From an uncultured Acholeplasmataceae bacterium (lineage in GTDB: Bacteria > Bacillota_I > Bacilli_A > Acholeplasmatales > Acholeplasmataceae): a stretch of 37,804 nucleotides of DNA. Location: contig CAKMKH010000003.1 of NCBI GenBank assembly GCA_927441705.1, positions 1-37,804 of the forward strand. Reading direction: 5' to 3'. A program made the translations under genes and the position numbers. The notes beneath the pieces are model-generated. The model did not search any database and was not told the DNA's origin. It saw only the letters and a program-made list of their open reading frames with translations. Shown in pieces: positions 17,672 to 26,847 of the stretch. Within the stretch, counting starts at the first letter, position 1. Every line of letters begins with the position of its first letter.

Positions 17672-20014
17672 ATGCTTTATAAAAGTGTTTTTAGACATCT
17701 AAAAAAACGTATCTTTCAAGTGATACTTCTCTCAATGATCATGATCATGAGTGCTTTTATCTATGTTGTTATTGAATATTCCATCAGTGCTTTAAAAGAC
17801 CCTGCAGAAGATTTTTTTGAAATCTATGTGCAAGAAGATTTTAATGTAGTATTATCTGAACAAATATTACCGTTTGATCAAGAAGTATTAGATGCTTCTA
17901 GTATCAATGATATTTTTACATTATCAGAACTTTATCATCAAGATTTTGATAGTTATGCAGCCTTGATGGATCATAGAATCACTGCATTTTCTAATACTTT
18001 TGAATCTACTCAACTTGAAGCAAGACTTCACAAAGATATTTATTATACGCATTATGATGATCAACATCTTATGCGCGTATTAAAAGATATGGAAGAAATT
18101 AATCAAAGCTTTATAACTTCTGGTCGAAAACCTGAAACATTAAACGAGATTGCACTTATAGAGGTTTATGCAGAATCTAACAATCTTAATATTGGAGACT
18201 CTATTTCAATTTTGGATCATACCTATTTGATTACAGGCTATGTTTTATTTCCTGATTATACTTTAAGTATTTTTGGTAATGATTTTATTATCAATAATCA
18301 GACACGCACATTAGGACTCTTATCAGATGAAGCATTCGATGAGTTGCCTCAATCAATGCATGCAACTCTAGGTGGTATCTTTACAGATGAAGAAAAACCT
18401 ACTAGCTATTTCAATCAGCACGACTTACCTTTTGTGTTAAGTATCACGCTAACAACAAACACCATTAGAAGTGGTGCAATCTATGATGAGATTGCTGGCG
18501 CTGAAGCAATGGGACTCATGATAAGCTTAGTCATAGCTTCTATTGCTGTCATCATTGTCGCTTTAATGATTTCAAGAATGCTTTATGAACAAAGAGGCGC
18601 GATAGGCATTTTAAAAGCATTAGGTTATAGAAAACTAGAAATAGCAATACCTTATTTGTTATTTGTTCTTCTAATTGCCTTACCTGGGCTACTTATTGGC
18701 TATAGTATAGGCCTTTATCTTGCCACACCAATGAAAGATTTATACGCTAGTATTTACCTACTCCCAAATGTTTTAATTGAACCATCTATTTGGGTATTTG
18801 TTCAAAGTATAATTTTTCCACTTTTATGCTTAATGGGACTTGGTTACTTGGTCGTTTATCGACTATTGCAAACACATCCAGTTGAGTTAATGAGACCACC
18901 TATAGAAAAAACACCAAAACGTATGTGGAAATTACCAAAAATCATAAAAAACTTATCTCTTTTAAAACGTATCAAACATGCCTATGTTTGGAGGAATAAA
19001 AGTAGATTCATGGTATTTTTCATAGGTGTTTTCACTTCTGTATTTCTAGTTCTTATTGCATTTTCTATGATGGGTGTATTTGATAAAATGTTTAATGATT
19101 ATTATGAATCAATAGATGCTAAATACATCGCGTATTGTGAACAACCATTTGTATGTGATGCACCTGATGTTACACATGATAAAGTTTTAGAATTACCTTC
19201 AGTCATGTTAGATGATCAAAGTGTTACAGTGATTGGTCTTGATCCAAACAATCAATTTCATCCACTATATCAAAATGGCAATGACATCACTCAAAAGCTT
19301 TCACAAGAAGGTATCATTATCACAAAAAGCATTTCAATGGAGAAGCGATTAAACATAGATGATGAAGTTAAACTTTCCTATGGCAACATGTCATTGACCA
19401 CAAAAGTAATTGGTATACAAGATGAACTGGGTTCATCAAAAGTATATGTTAACAGAGATGCTCTTTCATTATATCTATCTATAGGAGAAAATCAAAACCT
19501 CTACAATACGATATACTCAGTGGATAAACCTGTTGGAAACTACATTTCTATCATAGATATTGATGATCTACTTTCTCAATCTGAAGATATGTCACAAATG
19601 ATGATTGTCATGTCAATAGCAATGACCATTTCAGCAATATCTATAGGGGTTATAGTACTCCTATTAATCATGATATTAGCTATCGAACATTATTTCTACG
19701 ACATTAGTCTTTTTAAAGTCATCGGTTATAACAATGTAGAAATAAAAGGCATTTTTATTAATGGCTATTTATTCTATATCATACTAATCTTCTTTATGAC
19801 TCTACCTATAGCACTAATTAGTTTTGAAGTTATGATGTGGTACATGTCAACGCAATACTCAATGATTTTTCCAATGTCTCTTGATCTCGTAAAAATCGGA
19901 ATCTCATTACTTATTACAGTTAGCGTGTTCTACATAGTAACTCCACTAGCATATAGAAAAATTAATCAGATGTCCTTAGCAGATGCTTTAAAAATATATC
20001 AAAGTGTTTCATAA
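17672..20014 (+). CDS. FtsX/MacB-type ABC permease with large extracytoplasmic regions
   Basis: ATG at 17672 is chosen because TGGAG precedes it at good spacing, giving 780 residues. The in-frame TTG at 17660 overlaps the upstream gene. The protein is a duplicated FtsX permease. A first helix near 15-40 is followed by a long extracellular region to about 275, then three helices (about 280-305, 330-360, 375-405). A second anchor lies near 450-475, followed by a smaller extracellular region and three final helices (about 645-670, 695-720, 735-765). It works with the ATPase encoded just before it. I cannot tell whether it exports a drug, peptide or lipid. TetR control makes a toxic compound likely. 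Confidence 0.88.
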   Translation: MLYKSVFRHLKKRIFQVILLSMIMIMSAFIYVVIEYSISALKDPAEDFFEIYVQEDFNVVLSEQILPFDQEVLDASSINDIFTLSELYHQDFDSYAALMDHRITAFSNTFESTQLEARLHKDIYYTHYDDQHLMRVLKDMEEINQSFITSGRKPETLNEIALIEVYAESNNLNIGDSISILDHTYLITGYVLFPDYTLSIFGNDFIINNQTRTLGLLSDEAFDELPQSMHATLGGIFTDEEKPTSYFNQHDLPFVLSITLTTNTIRSGAIYDEIAGAEAMGLMISLVIASIAVIIVALMISRMLYEQRGAIGILKALGYRKLEIAIPYLLFVLLIALPGLLIGYSIGLYLATPMKDLYASIYLLPNVLIEPSIWVFVQSIIFPLLCLMGLGYLVVYRLLQTHPVELMRPPIEKTPKRMWKLPKIIKNLSLLKRIKHAYVWRNKSRFMVFFIGVFTSVFLVLIAFSMMGVFDKMFNDYYESIDAKYIAYCEQPFVCDAPDVTHDKVLELPSVMLDDQSVTVIGLDPNNQFHPLYQNGNDITQKLSQEGIIITKSISMEKRLNIDDEVKLSYGNMSLTTKVIGIQDELGSSKVYVNRDALSLYLSIGENQNLYNTIYSVDKPVGNYISIIDIDDLLSQSEDMSQMMIVMSIAMTISAISIGVIVLLLIMILAIEHYFYDISLFKVIGYNNVEIKGIFINGYLFYIILIFFMTLPIALISFEVMMWYMSTQYSMIFPMSLDLVKIGISLLITVSVFYIVTPLAYRKINQMSLADALKIYQSVS

Positions 20015-20040
20015 AAAAATGCGCCAAAACGGCGCATTTT
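20013..20040. terminator. Strong bidirectional terminator
   Basis: Perfect 10-bp GC-rich stem AAAATGCGCC/GGCGCATTTT (20016-20025, 20031-20040) with loop AAAAC lies between convergent operons. T runs are present on both strands. It ends the ABC operon and the sulfoquinovose operon. Confidence 0.92.
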
Positions 20041-20069
20041 ATATTTTCTAGATATCATTTCTTAATATT

Positions 20070-20858
20070 TTATGTTGGATTTTCTTGATAATACTTAAGT
20101 AATTCTCCCCTAGTGATTAAAGCTTGAAAGTAATAGCTACTTGTCGTATGACTACAACCAAAATCAATTAATCGATTTTCTTGATCATAGACTCTATTTG
20201 TAGATTGAATACTTGCTGCATGTTTACGTTCACCTAAAAGTAATGCAAGGTCATCTGTTAAATTAACTGCTTTAGTAATACGACGTGATAATTTAGCTTT
20301 AATATTATATTCTTTTGCGATATATGCATTAAGCGGTTCAGTTCCATTAAACTTCTTATCCATATCTTTAAATATAGATAAAGGTAAGTAGTTTTCTAAA
20401 ATGATAATTGCCTTATCGTTTCCCTTATATATACGATTAATATAGAGAAATGTTTCGTTTGTCTTAAATCCCATTTCTTTACATTTTTCATCACTAACAG
20501 TGATGACTTTTTTTTCTAAACACTCAATTGAAGGTTCCATACCTAAAGCTTTAATAGCATCATAGATGGCAACATTTCGATAAAAGAAATAATTTGTTAG
20601 TTCATAATAAGCTACTAAATAAACATCTGAACTGACTTTTTTTAAGAAACGTTCTTCTACCAATTTGTCATGTGCCAATTCTACTAGTGATACATCAACT
20701 TTTAAACTTTCCGCTAATTGAATAGGTGATGGTACTTGTGACTGATAATAAAATGTCTGATCTAAAATGTTAGCCTTAATGCTCTCTTTAATTTGTTCAT
20801 TAATAGGAACCGATGAACGTCTATCAATGGTGATAAAATCCACTCTATTAGATTGCAT
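20070..20858 (-). CDS. GntR/UTRA-family protein with degenerate DNA-binding domain
   Basis: This 262-residue protein has a GntR-like N-terminus and a UTRA ligand-binding domain at about 85-245 (FLYINRIYKGNDKAIIILENYLPLSIF, then SIQSTNRVYDQENRLIDFG). The winged helix is poorly conserved. The recognition helix reads VDVSLVELAHDKLVEE, lacking the usual SRxTVRxAL arginines, and the wing SSDVYLV replaces G-K-G-T-F-V. It may bind DNA weakly, recognise an unusual site, or act with its neighbour as a heterodimer or sensor. It overlaps the second GntR gene by 11 bases and is the last gene of the sulfoquinovose run. Confidence 0.85.
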   Translation of the reverse strand: MQSNRVDFITIDRRSSVPINEQIKESIKANILDQTFYYQSQVPSPIQLAESLKVDVSLVELAHDKLVEERFLKKVSSDVYLVAYYELTNYFFYRNVAIYDAIKALGMEPSIECLEKKVITVSDEKCKEMGFKTNETFLYINRIYKGNDKAIIILENYLPLSIFKDMDKKFNGTEPLNAYIAKEYNIKAKLSRRITKAVNLTDDLALLLGERKHAASIQSTNRVYDQENRLIDFGCSHTTSSYYFQALITRGELLKYYQENPT

Positions 20859-21591
20859 GAACCATCACCTCGAATTCTGTAAATTCTCCAGGGAAATAAT
20901 TCGAAACATATCCAATGATTCGATCTTGTTCATCAATCATATTTGAACGGACAAAATAGATTGCATCATCAGTATTTACTCTTAATAATAAAGCTTCATC
21001 TGAAGAGGCATTAATAGGATTAAACGTATTATGCATATGCTTAATAGGATAACCATATTTCAGTTCTACTAAATCAAAAAGACGATCCGATGATTCAAAT
21101 CGGTGATTCAAATCCGGAAAATATTTTTGTGGGAAATATATTTTTTGAAATAGGACTGGATTTTGATTTGCTTTGATAATGCGTAATATTAAATAGCATG
21201 GTTCATTTCTATCTAGTTTAAGCATCCGATAAGCAACAATATCATAATCGATCAAATCGACCATAATAAGTTGATAAGTATAATTCATAGCACTTTCTGT
21301 CATACGACCATCAAATTGATAAAATTCATTTAATGGTGTATGCAAGTGATAACGATTTGTAACAAAAGTACCTTTACCTTTGATACGCTTAATCATCTGT
21401 TCAAAGATTAATGTCTCATATGCCATCTTAACAACAGTTGGACTAATCGAAAACATGCGACAAATTTCCTTTTCTGTCGGAAGACGATCATTATACTTAA
21501 GCAAGCCTTGATGAATCGCATCAGTAATGGAATTTGATATTTGCTTGTAGATAGGCACTTTTAGTGTCTTGTCAACGAAAATATAATCCAT
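20848..21591 (-). CDS. GntR/UTRA-family transcriptional regulator, likely of the sulfoquinovose operon
   Basis: ATG at 21591 (MDYIFVDK) gives a normal GntR start of 247 residues. An in-frame ATG four codons upstream has no ribosome site at proper spacing. The winged helix is intact (VPIYKQISNSITDAI, LPTEKEICRMFSISPTVVKMAYETL, wing IKGKGTFVTNR). The UTRA domain covers about 80-240 (YLILRIIKANQNPVLFQKIYFP). UTRA domains bind small metabolites, often sugars. I infer that it responds to SQ or an intermediate and represses the operon. A possible own -10 (TATAAT) lies in the 68-base gap before it. Confidence 0.88.
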   Translation of the reverse strand: MDYIFVDKTLKVPIYKQISNSITDAIHQGLLKYNDRLPTEKEICRMFSISPTVVKMAYETLIFEQMIKRIKGKGTFVTNRYHLHTPLNEFYQFDGRMTESAMNYTYQLIMVDLIDYDIVAYRMLKLDRNEPCYLILRIIKANQNPVLFQKIYFPQKYFPDLNHRFESSDRLFDLVELKYGYPIKHMHNTFNPINASSDEALLLRVNTDDAIYFVRSNMIDEQDRIIGYVSNYFPGEFTEFEVMVHAI

Positions 21592-21659
21592 GATTATACA
21601 CATCCTATTCTAAAAACCCGAATTACAACTTAAAAACACTTATTTATATTATATATGAT

Positions 21660-22553
21660 TTAAATAGTTTTTGGAACATTTAGTTTTTCAAGAAGCTTGC
21701 CAACCATACGAGGACGTTCAGCAACTAATGCCCCTGCTTCAGTTAGTGCTTTCACCTTATCTTCTACAGAACCTTTGCCGCCTGTAATAATAGCTCCAGC
21801 ATGTCCCATTTTTTGTCCTTTAGGTGCTGTTCTACCACCTAAAAAAGCTACTAAAGGTTTTGTGAATGTACCATTTGTGATAGCCTCAGCCACTTCTTCT
21901 TCCATAGTACCACCTAATTCGCCAATAATAACAACAGCATTGGTTTGTTCGTCTTTTTCATAAAAGGGTAACATCTCTGCAAAACGAGTTCCAGGCACTG
22001 GATCTCCACCAACACCAATAAGTGTTGATACGCCATATCCTGCTTCTACAATCATCGCAGTTACTTCGTTAGTTAGTGATCCACTTCTAGTCATCACTCC
22101 AATATTACCTATTTTATAAACTCGATCGATCCAATGTGGAAAACTTCCCATCATCGCTACTTCTGGTGAAATAACACCAGATGTATTTCCACCTACAACA
22201 AATGCATTGTGTTCTTTAGCTGCTTGACGAATAAGTATCATATCATGTAGAGGAATGCCATCTGCAATCGTCACAATCTTTTTTATATCAGCATCTAAGG
22301 CTTCCATAACCGCATCCTTAGTGAGTCTCGGTGGTACAAATAACATCGTTGCATCTATATCATGATTTTTCACTGCGCGTTTAACTGTATGATAAACTGG
22401 TAATCCTTCAACAGTTTGTCCTTCTTTACCTGGGGTAACACCACAAATAACTTGTGTGCCTAGATCAATCATATGTTTAGTCCAAAAACTACCTTCTGTG
22501 CCAGTGATTCCTTGAACGAGAACTTTTGTTTTTCCATCAATGAATATACTCAT
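21660..22553 (-). CDS. SucD-like acid-CoA ligase alpha subunit, putative sulfoacetate-CoA ligase
   Basis: This is the 297-residue alpha subunit of an ADP-forming acyl-CoA synthetase. The CoA-binding Rossmann part has VQGITGTEG and VICGVTPGKEG. The phosphorylated His is His251 in MGHAGAIITGGKGS. Relative to true succinyl-CoA synthetase, the usual N-C-P-G loop near the active site reads N-T-S-G (about 123-126), which could mark a different acid. It follows the acylating aldehyde dehydrogenase and SucC-like gene with a four-base overlap and no other citric-acid-cycle gene is nearby. I infer conversion of sulfoacetyl-CoA + ADP + Pi to sulfoacetate + ATP, as in the SqwKL pair I recall from the sulfo-TK pathway. 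Confidence 0.82.
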   Translation of the reverse strand: MSIFIDGKTKVLVQGITGTEGSFWTKHMIDLGTQVICGVTPGKEGQTVEGLPVYHTVKRAVKNHDIDATMLFVPPRLTKDAVMEALDADIKKIVTIADGIPLHDMILIRQAAKEHNAFVVGGNTSGVISPEVAMMGSFPHWIDRVYKIGNIGVMTRSGSLTNEVTAMIVEAGYGVSTLIGVGGDPVPGTRFAEMLPFYEKDEQTNAVVIIGELGGTMEEEVAEAITNGTFTKPLVAFLGGRTAPKGQKMGHAGAIITGGKGSVEDKVKALTEAGALVAERPRMVGKLLEKLNVPKTI

Positions 22554-23674
22554 GATTGGTCTCCTTTCGAAAGCTTCACTGCTTTTCTAACTGCTTCTTC
22601 AGTATCAAATAAAGGTTCTAAACCTGCTGCTCTTAACATTTCAACTGCTTCTTGTTCATTAGTACCTCTAATACAGGTAACAATTGGGCGATCTGGTTTT
22701 AAACGTTTAATAGCATCGACAATACCTTCAGCCATAACGTCAGCTCGTGCTATTGTTCCAAAAGTAACGATTAAAATTACTTTTGAAGGTACTTTTAAAC
22801 ATATTTCCATTGCTTTTACAGCTTTTTTATAATTAGGACCACCAAATTCCAAATAATTTGCAACAGTCCCACCTTCATAATTAATTAAATCATAAACTGT
22901 TGTAGTTAATCCTGCTCCAGCGCACATCAATCCAATATCACCATCAAATTGTATAAATGGAATGCCTTCTTGCATTGCATCAAATTCAGCTTCAGTGCGA
23001 TAATCTTCAATCGATTGTTGATAACGCTCATGTCTAAAAACTGAGTTATCATCAATCATCAATTTACCATCACCAGCAACTAATGCTTTATCTTTTGTTA
23101 TAAATAAAGGATTAACCTCTACCAATTCACAATCATATGTTCTAAACACATGATATAGTTTCATTAAAAACTTTGACATTAATTTTGCTAACTCTGGATT
23201 AAATCCTAGATCATAAGCTACTTGTAAAGCTTGAAAAGACATAAGTCCATATCTTAGATCGATAGGTTGTTTAATAATTTTTTCTGGTTGTGTTACAGCT
23301 AATGTTTCAATATCAATACCACCTTCACTACTTGCAATTAAAAGACCTGTTGCTTGGTAAGGATCAACTGTTATAGAAACATATATTTCTTTATCGATAG
23401 CAATTGCTTGTTCGATAAGTAATTTCTTAATTTTTAAAGGATGTTCAAAAAGTCTATTAACTTCATTTTTCGCATCTTCTTTTGTTTTAACAAAGGAAAT
23501 TAATCCAGCTTTACCTCTACCGCCACTTAAAACTTGTGATTTCACAACTAATGGTAATCCAACTTGCGTAATTGCATCATCTAGTTCAGAACTTGATTCT
23601 ATTAAAACACTATTAGGTATGGTAATGCCTGCTTCTTTAAAAACTTCTTTTGCTTGATATTCATAAAGTTTCAT
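22550..23674 (-). CDS. SucC-like acid-CoA ligase beta subunit, putative sulfoacetate-CoA ligase
   Basis: This is the 374-residue beta subunit partner with an ATP-grasp domain: YEYQAKEVFKEAGI at the start, KSQVLSGGRGKAGLI for nucleotide binding, VEVNPLF for magnesium, and the CoA-ligase domain with GDIGLMCAGAGLTTTVYD. The length is normal for SucC-type subunits (about 380). It forms a heteromer with the SucD-like protein. Position after the acylating dehydrogenase points to substrate-level phosphorylation from sulfoacetyl-CoA. Ordinary succinyl-CoA synthetase is the alternative but does not fit the neighbours. Confidence 0.82.
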   Translation of the reverse strand: MKLYEYQAKEVFKEAGITIPNSVLIESSSELDDAITQVGLPLVVKSQVLSGGRGKAGLISFVKTKEDAKNEVNRLFEHPLKIKKLLIEQAIAIDKEIYVSITVDPYQATGLLIASSEGGIDIETLAVTQPEKIIKQPIDLRYGLMSFQALQVAYDLGFNPELAKLMSKFLMKLYHVFRTYDCELVEVNPLFITKDKALVAGDGKLMIDDNSVFRHERYQQSIEDYRTEAEFDAMQEGIPFIQFDGDIGLMCAGAGLTTTVYDLINYEGGTVANYLEFGGPNYKKAVKAMEICLKVPSKVILIVTFGTIARADVMAEGIVDAIKRLKPDRPIVTCIRGTNEQEAVEMLRAAGLEPLFDTEEAVRKAVKLSKGDQS

Positions 23675-23683
23675 AGCATCCTC

Positions 23684-25087
23684 CTACTTAGTTTTTTTTA
23701 AATATGATCCAAAAATATCATCATCACTTGGGCGTTTAGGCTCAAAATACTCAGAAAGCCAAGTCACGTTAAGGAAATGTTTGTAATTAATATTTTCTGT
23801 TGTAATATTACCACCCCATGAACCACAACCTAGCGACACTGTCGATGGCATGCCGTTAAAAAACGCCCCACCATTTGCAGGTGCTTGTGCCTGGTTAACA
23901 ACGATTCTACTAGATTTCATATAGACTCCAAGATGATGAATATATGCTTGATTATTCGTGTGAATACCACAAGAATGTCCTGTACCATAATTATCTGTTA
24001 GACGTTCAAGCATCTTAAATCCCTCTTTAAAAGTATCATACTTAAATACTGTTAAAACTGGAGATAGTTTCTCTTGAGAAAAGAAATCTGATTCAATATC
24101 ATCTGCACCTTTTACTAAAAGCACTTTAATGTCATCGCCAACTTGTATTCCAACTTCACCAGCTATTTTTTTTGCAGATTGTGCTACTATTTGTCCATTA
24201 ATAGAGCGATATCCTTTAGCATTTGTTGGCCACATATACCAAGAAAGTAATTCTCTTTCTTTTTCATTAGCCATATAGCTACCTAATCTTATTAATTCTT
24301 CAATCAATTGATCATATATTGATGAGTGAATAATGATTGAATTTTCGCTTGAACATGAAGTTGCATAATCGAATTTTTTACTCAAAAAGATTTTTGCAGC
24401 AGCATCTTTAACGTCTGCATCTTCTGCAACAATTTGAACTGAATTTCCTGGTCCTACGCCATAAGCTGGACGACCTGATGAATAAGCAGCTTTGACCATT
24501 GCTCCACCACCTGTCGCAAGCACAACATCTACTTGCTTCATTAATTCATTAGTAAGTTCGATTGAAGGTTCTTCTATAATTTGGATTAAATCCATTGGTG
24601 CATTAACTTTTTTTAGTCCATCACGCATAAAGTCAACGGCCATTTTAGAAGAAATTTTAGCTTTTGGATGCGGAGCGAAAATAACAGCATTTCTACCTTT
24701 TAGAATAGTCACTGCATTACTAGCTGGTGTAGCAGTAGGATTAGTTACAGGAGTAAGAGCCCCGACAACACCAACAGGTTTTGCATATTTTTTTATTTTT
24801 TTAATCTCATCAGTTTCTATTAAACCAACAGATTTTTTACCTCTTGTATCATCTAGTACGCCAAGTACTTTATTTTTATGTTTTGCGATTTTATCTAATA
24901 CATTCCCCATGCCAGTCTCTTCGACAGCTTTTTCAGCTAGTTTAGCAATATTTTCATCATTGTATACTTCCCAACCTATCGCTACACACACCTCATCAAT
25001 TTGTTCTTGAGTGTAATGTTCGATTTGTTGTTGAGCAATTCTAGCTTTATTTATATATTCTTGAATAATAGTTTTTGCGTCTTGCAT
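23684..25087 (-). CDS. sqwD: CoA-acylating aldehyde dehydrogenase, putative sulfoacetaldehyde dehydrogenase
   Basis: This 467-residue member of the EutE/AdhE-N/SauS group oxidises an aldehyde to its acyl-CoA with NAD(P). Visible are GALTPVTNPTATPASN (109-124), the GPGNS turn near 212-216, and the catalytic Cys245 in YATSCSSENSI. No alcohol-dehydrogenase domain is fused. No microcompartment shell genes or encapsulation peptide neighbours are present, so it is not part of an ethanolamine or propanediol organelle. Between the transketolase and the SucCD-like ligase its expected substrate is sulfoacetaldehyde, giving sulfoacetyl-CoA. The symbol follows my memory of the sulfo-TK literature. Substrate is inferred. 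Confidence 0.82.
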   Translation of the reverse strand: MQDAKTIIQEYINKARIAQQQIEHYTQEQIDEVCVAIGWEVYNDENIAKLAEKAVEETGMGNVLDKIAKHKNKVLGVLDDTRGKKSVGLIETDEIKKIKKYAKPVGVVGALTPVTNPTATPASNAVTILKGRNAVIFAPHPKAKISSKMAVDFMRDGLKKVNAPMDLIQIIEEPSIELTNELMKQVDVVLATGGGAMVKAAYSSGRPAYGVGPGNSVQIVAEDADVKDAAAKIFLSKKFDYATSCSSENSIIIHSSIYDQLIEELIRLGSYMANEKERELLSWYMWPTNAKGYRSINGQIVAQSAKKIAGEVGIQVGDDIKVLLVKGADDIESDFFSQEKLSPVLTVFKYDTFKEGFKMLERLTDNYGTGHSCGIHTNNQAYIHHLGVYMKSSRIVVNQAQAPANGGAFFNGMPSTVSLGCGSWGGNITTENINYKHFLNVTWLSEYFEPKRPSDDDIFGSYLKKTK

Positions 25088-25099
25088 ATTTTTGCCTCC

Positions 25100-26341
25100 T
25101 TATAATATAATGTTTAACATGTTCATCAGCCATAAGAGCAAAGCAACAAATATCAATGCTAAAAATGACGCAATGAATAAATCTTTAAATAACTTCTTTT
25201 TATCAACAGTTTCTGGCGAACTAGCAAGAGCTAGAGCACCCATTGTTGAAAAAGGACTAACGGTTACAATATGTGAAGCAACCGCAATTGTAATTGTTAA
25301 GACAGTTGGTGAAACAACTTGACCAAGTTCACTAGATAATTGAACTGTTGTAGGAATAAGGGTTGGCATTACTACACCGACTGCTGAAGAAAATATTGAC
25401 ATAACACCTGATAAAACTGCTAGAATAGGTACTGCGGTTTGCTCGCTCATCAAACTAGCTAAAAAAGTAGTTAATAAACGTACTCCACCTAGTTCATCTG
25501 CAACTCGTATTAATACTGCAGTTCCACAGATTAATAAAATTGTAGACCATGGCACATTTTTAATTGCTTGATTTTGATCAGCTGTTTTAAACAATAACAG
25601 AAATGCTGAAAGTGCAAATGCTGCGAAACCTACATTCACTTTTCCTATCATAACCCAAGCAACCAAAACTAAAATAGTAACTAGCGTAAGTATTTGGTGT
25701 TTGTTAAAACGTCCTGGAGTTTCTACTACAACTTTGTCTCCTCTAAGTTTAAGTCCACCTAATACTATGAAGACTAAAGCAGAAAATAAAGTCATAACAA
25801 GTACATTATTAAAATAAATATGAAATCCTAAATCTCCTACACCATTTGCTTTAGCAAGTTCAAGTGCCACAATTCCATTAGGAGCTAATGGTGATAAACC
25901 TCCAGCAATTGAACCTAAAATAATCAAAATACTCACCATTAATACTGATATGTTAGCTGAAAAAGCTATGATTAATCCAATAGGTAGCAACAAAGCACTT
26001 GTTGAAATATTCCCAGGACCAACAGAAGCTAAAACTAAAGCTAAGATATAAAAAATTATTGGAATAAGGATTTTTTTACCACGACTTTGATTGATAATTG
26101 TCTTTGATAATTTTTCTAGTGTCCCATTCAATTTTGCAATACTAAATAAGAATGTAATCCCAAACGTTGTAAAAAATAATGACATAGGCCAATAAGAAAT
26201 AATAGTATTGATTGGGATACCACCGAGATAATATCCGACGAACAGTGCAAAGACTAATGCAATCAATCCAACGTTTATATCTTTCCAAAATCCGATGATA
26301 ATGGCAACGACGATGGCTAATAAAGAGATAATTTCAATCAT
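25100..26341 (-). CDS. SLC13/MatC-like anion transporter, candidate sulfoacetate exporter
   Basis: This 413-residue protein has about 11 hydrophobic segments and a MatC/SLC13-like pattern: an N-terminal block with FFTTFGITFLFSIAK, then ASVGPGNISTSALLLP and SIAGGLSPLAPNGIVA. The matching second half has FSSAVGVVMPTLIPT and SHIVTVSPFSTMGALAL. The family carries dicarboxylates and related anions. It sits in the middle of the catabolic genes, after the RpiB-like gene and before the acylating dehydrogenase. The only organic product of the inferred pathway that needs disposal is sulfoacetate, a dianion. I therefore infer export of sulfoacetate. Uptake of an anion is the alternative. Confidence 0.72.
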   Translation of the reverse strand: MIEIISLLAIVVAIIIGFWKDINVGLIALVFALFVGYYLGGIPINTIISYWPMSLFFTTFGITFLFSIAKLNGTLEKLSKTIINQSRGKKILIPIIFYILALVLASVGPGNISTSALLLPIGLIIAFSANISVLMVSILIILGSIAGGLSPLAPNGIVALELAKANGVGDLGFHIYFNNVLVMTLFSALVFIVLGGLKLRGDKVVVETPGRFNKHQILTLVTILVLVAWVMIGKVNVGFAAFALSAFLLLFKTADQNQAIKNVPWSTILLICGTAVLIRVADELGGVRLLTTFLASLMSEQTAVPILAVLSGVMSIFSSAVGVVMPTLIPTTVQLSSELGQVVSPTVLTITIAVASHIVTVSPFSTMGALALASSPETVDKKKLFKDLFIASFLALIFVALLLWLMNMLNIIL

Positions 26342-26367
26342 AGTTGTTAAATCCTTTCAAATTTGAT

Positions 26368-26847
26368 CTATTTATGGAAACTACGTTTTTCGATCTCTCT
26401 AACAATAACGCGAGCTTTTTCTAAATTTTTTGCACGCCAGTCTTCAAGATTTTGTGTGAATGAAGTATCTAAAAATGCTTTTGTCATCTCAACACCCATA
26501 ATCGGAGCAATTAGCCATCCACCCATACATAATACGTTTGCATCATTTATAGCACGACATTTTTCTGCTGCATAAACAGACTCACATGCTGCTGCGTATA
26601 CGCCTTCATGTTTGTTTGCGACAACAGACATACCCATGCCTGTTCCACAAATCAAAATGCCACGTTCATAAGTTTTATTTTGAATCAAATGTGCACCTTT
26701 TTCTGCTACTTCAAAGAAAGGTAGTGCATTCTCTTCATCAATAGTTCCAATATCTTCAACTTCATAATTATTTTCATTAAGATAAACTTTAATTGCTTCT
26801 TTAAGAGCAAATCCAGATTTATCAGATCCTAAAAATATTTTTTTCAT
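26368..26847 (-). CDS. sqwI: RpiB-family isomerase, putative 4-deoxy-4-sulfoerythrose isomerase
   Basis: This 159-residue RpiB/LacAB-fold enzyme keeps the catalytic base region CGTGMGMS with Cys67. Two residues used on ribose-5-phosphate are changed. The DHxG motif is Asp9-Lys10-Ser-Gly, so the usual His is Lys. The HND motif is Ile100-Asn-Asp, so the His tied to sugar ring opening is Ile. Both changes fit a substrate without phosphate and unable to form a furanose ring, as 4-deoxy-4-sulfoerythrose is. It overlaps the transketolase C-subunit gene by four bases. In the sulfo-TK pathway SqwI converts sulfoerythrose to sulfoerythrulose between the two transketolase steps. The symbol is from memory. 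Confidence 0.82.
   Translation of the reverse strand: MKKIFLGSDKSGFALKEAIKVYLNENNYEVEDIGTIDEENALPFFEVAEKGAHLIQNKTYERGILICGTGMGMSVVANKHEGVYAAACESVYAAEKCRAINDANVLCMGGWLIAPIMGVEMTKAFLDTSFTQNLEDWRAKNLEKARVIVREIEKRSFHK

Noticed and set aside
21660-23674. Citric-acid-cycle succinyl-CoA synthetase
   Set aside because: No cycle enzyme is nearby, the genes are embedded in the sulfoquinovose operon after an acylating dehydrogenase, and the active-site NCPG loop is changed to NTSG.
24492-25010. Plus-strand 172-codon ORF
   Set aside because: It is antisense to the strongly recognisable acylating aldehyde dehydrogenase and has no family features.
23684-25087. Ethanolamine/propanediol microcompartment aldehyde dehydrogenase
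   Set aside because: No shell proteins, phosphotransacylase, lyase or diol dehydratase genes are present, and there is no obvious N-terminal encapsulation peptide.
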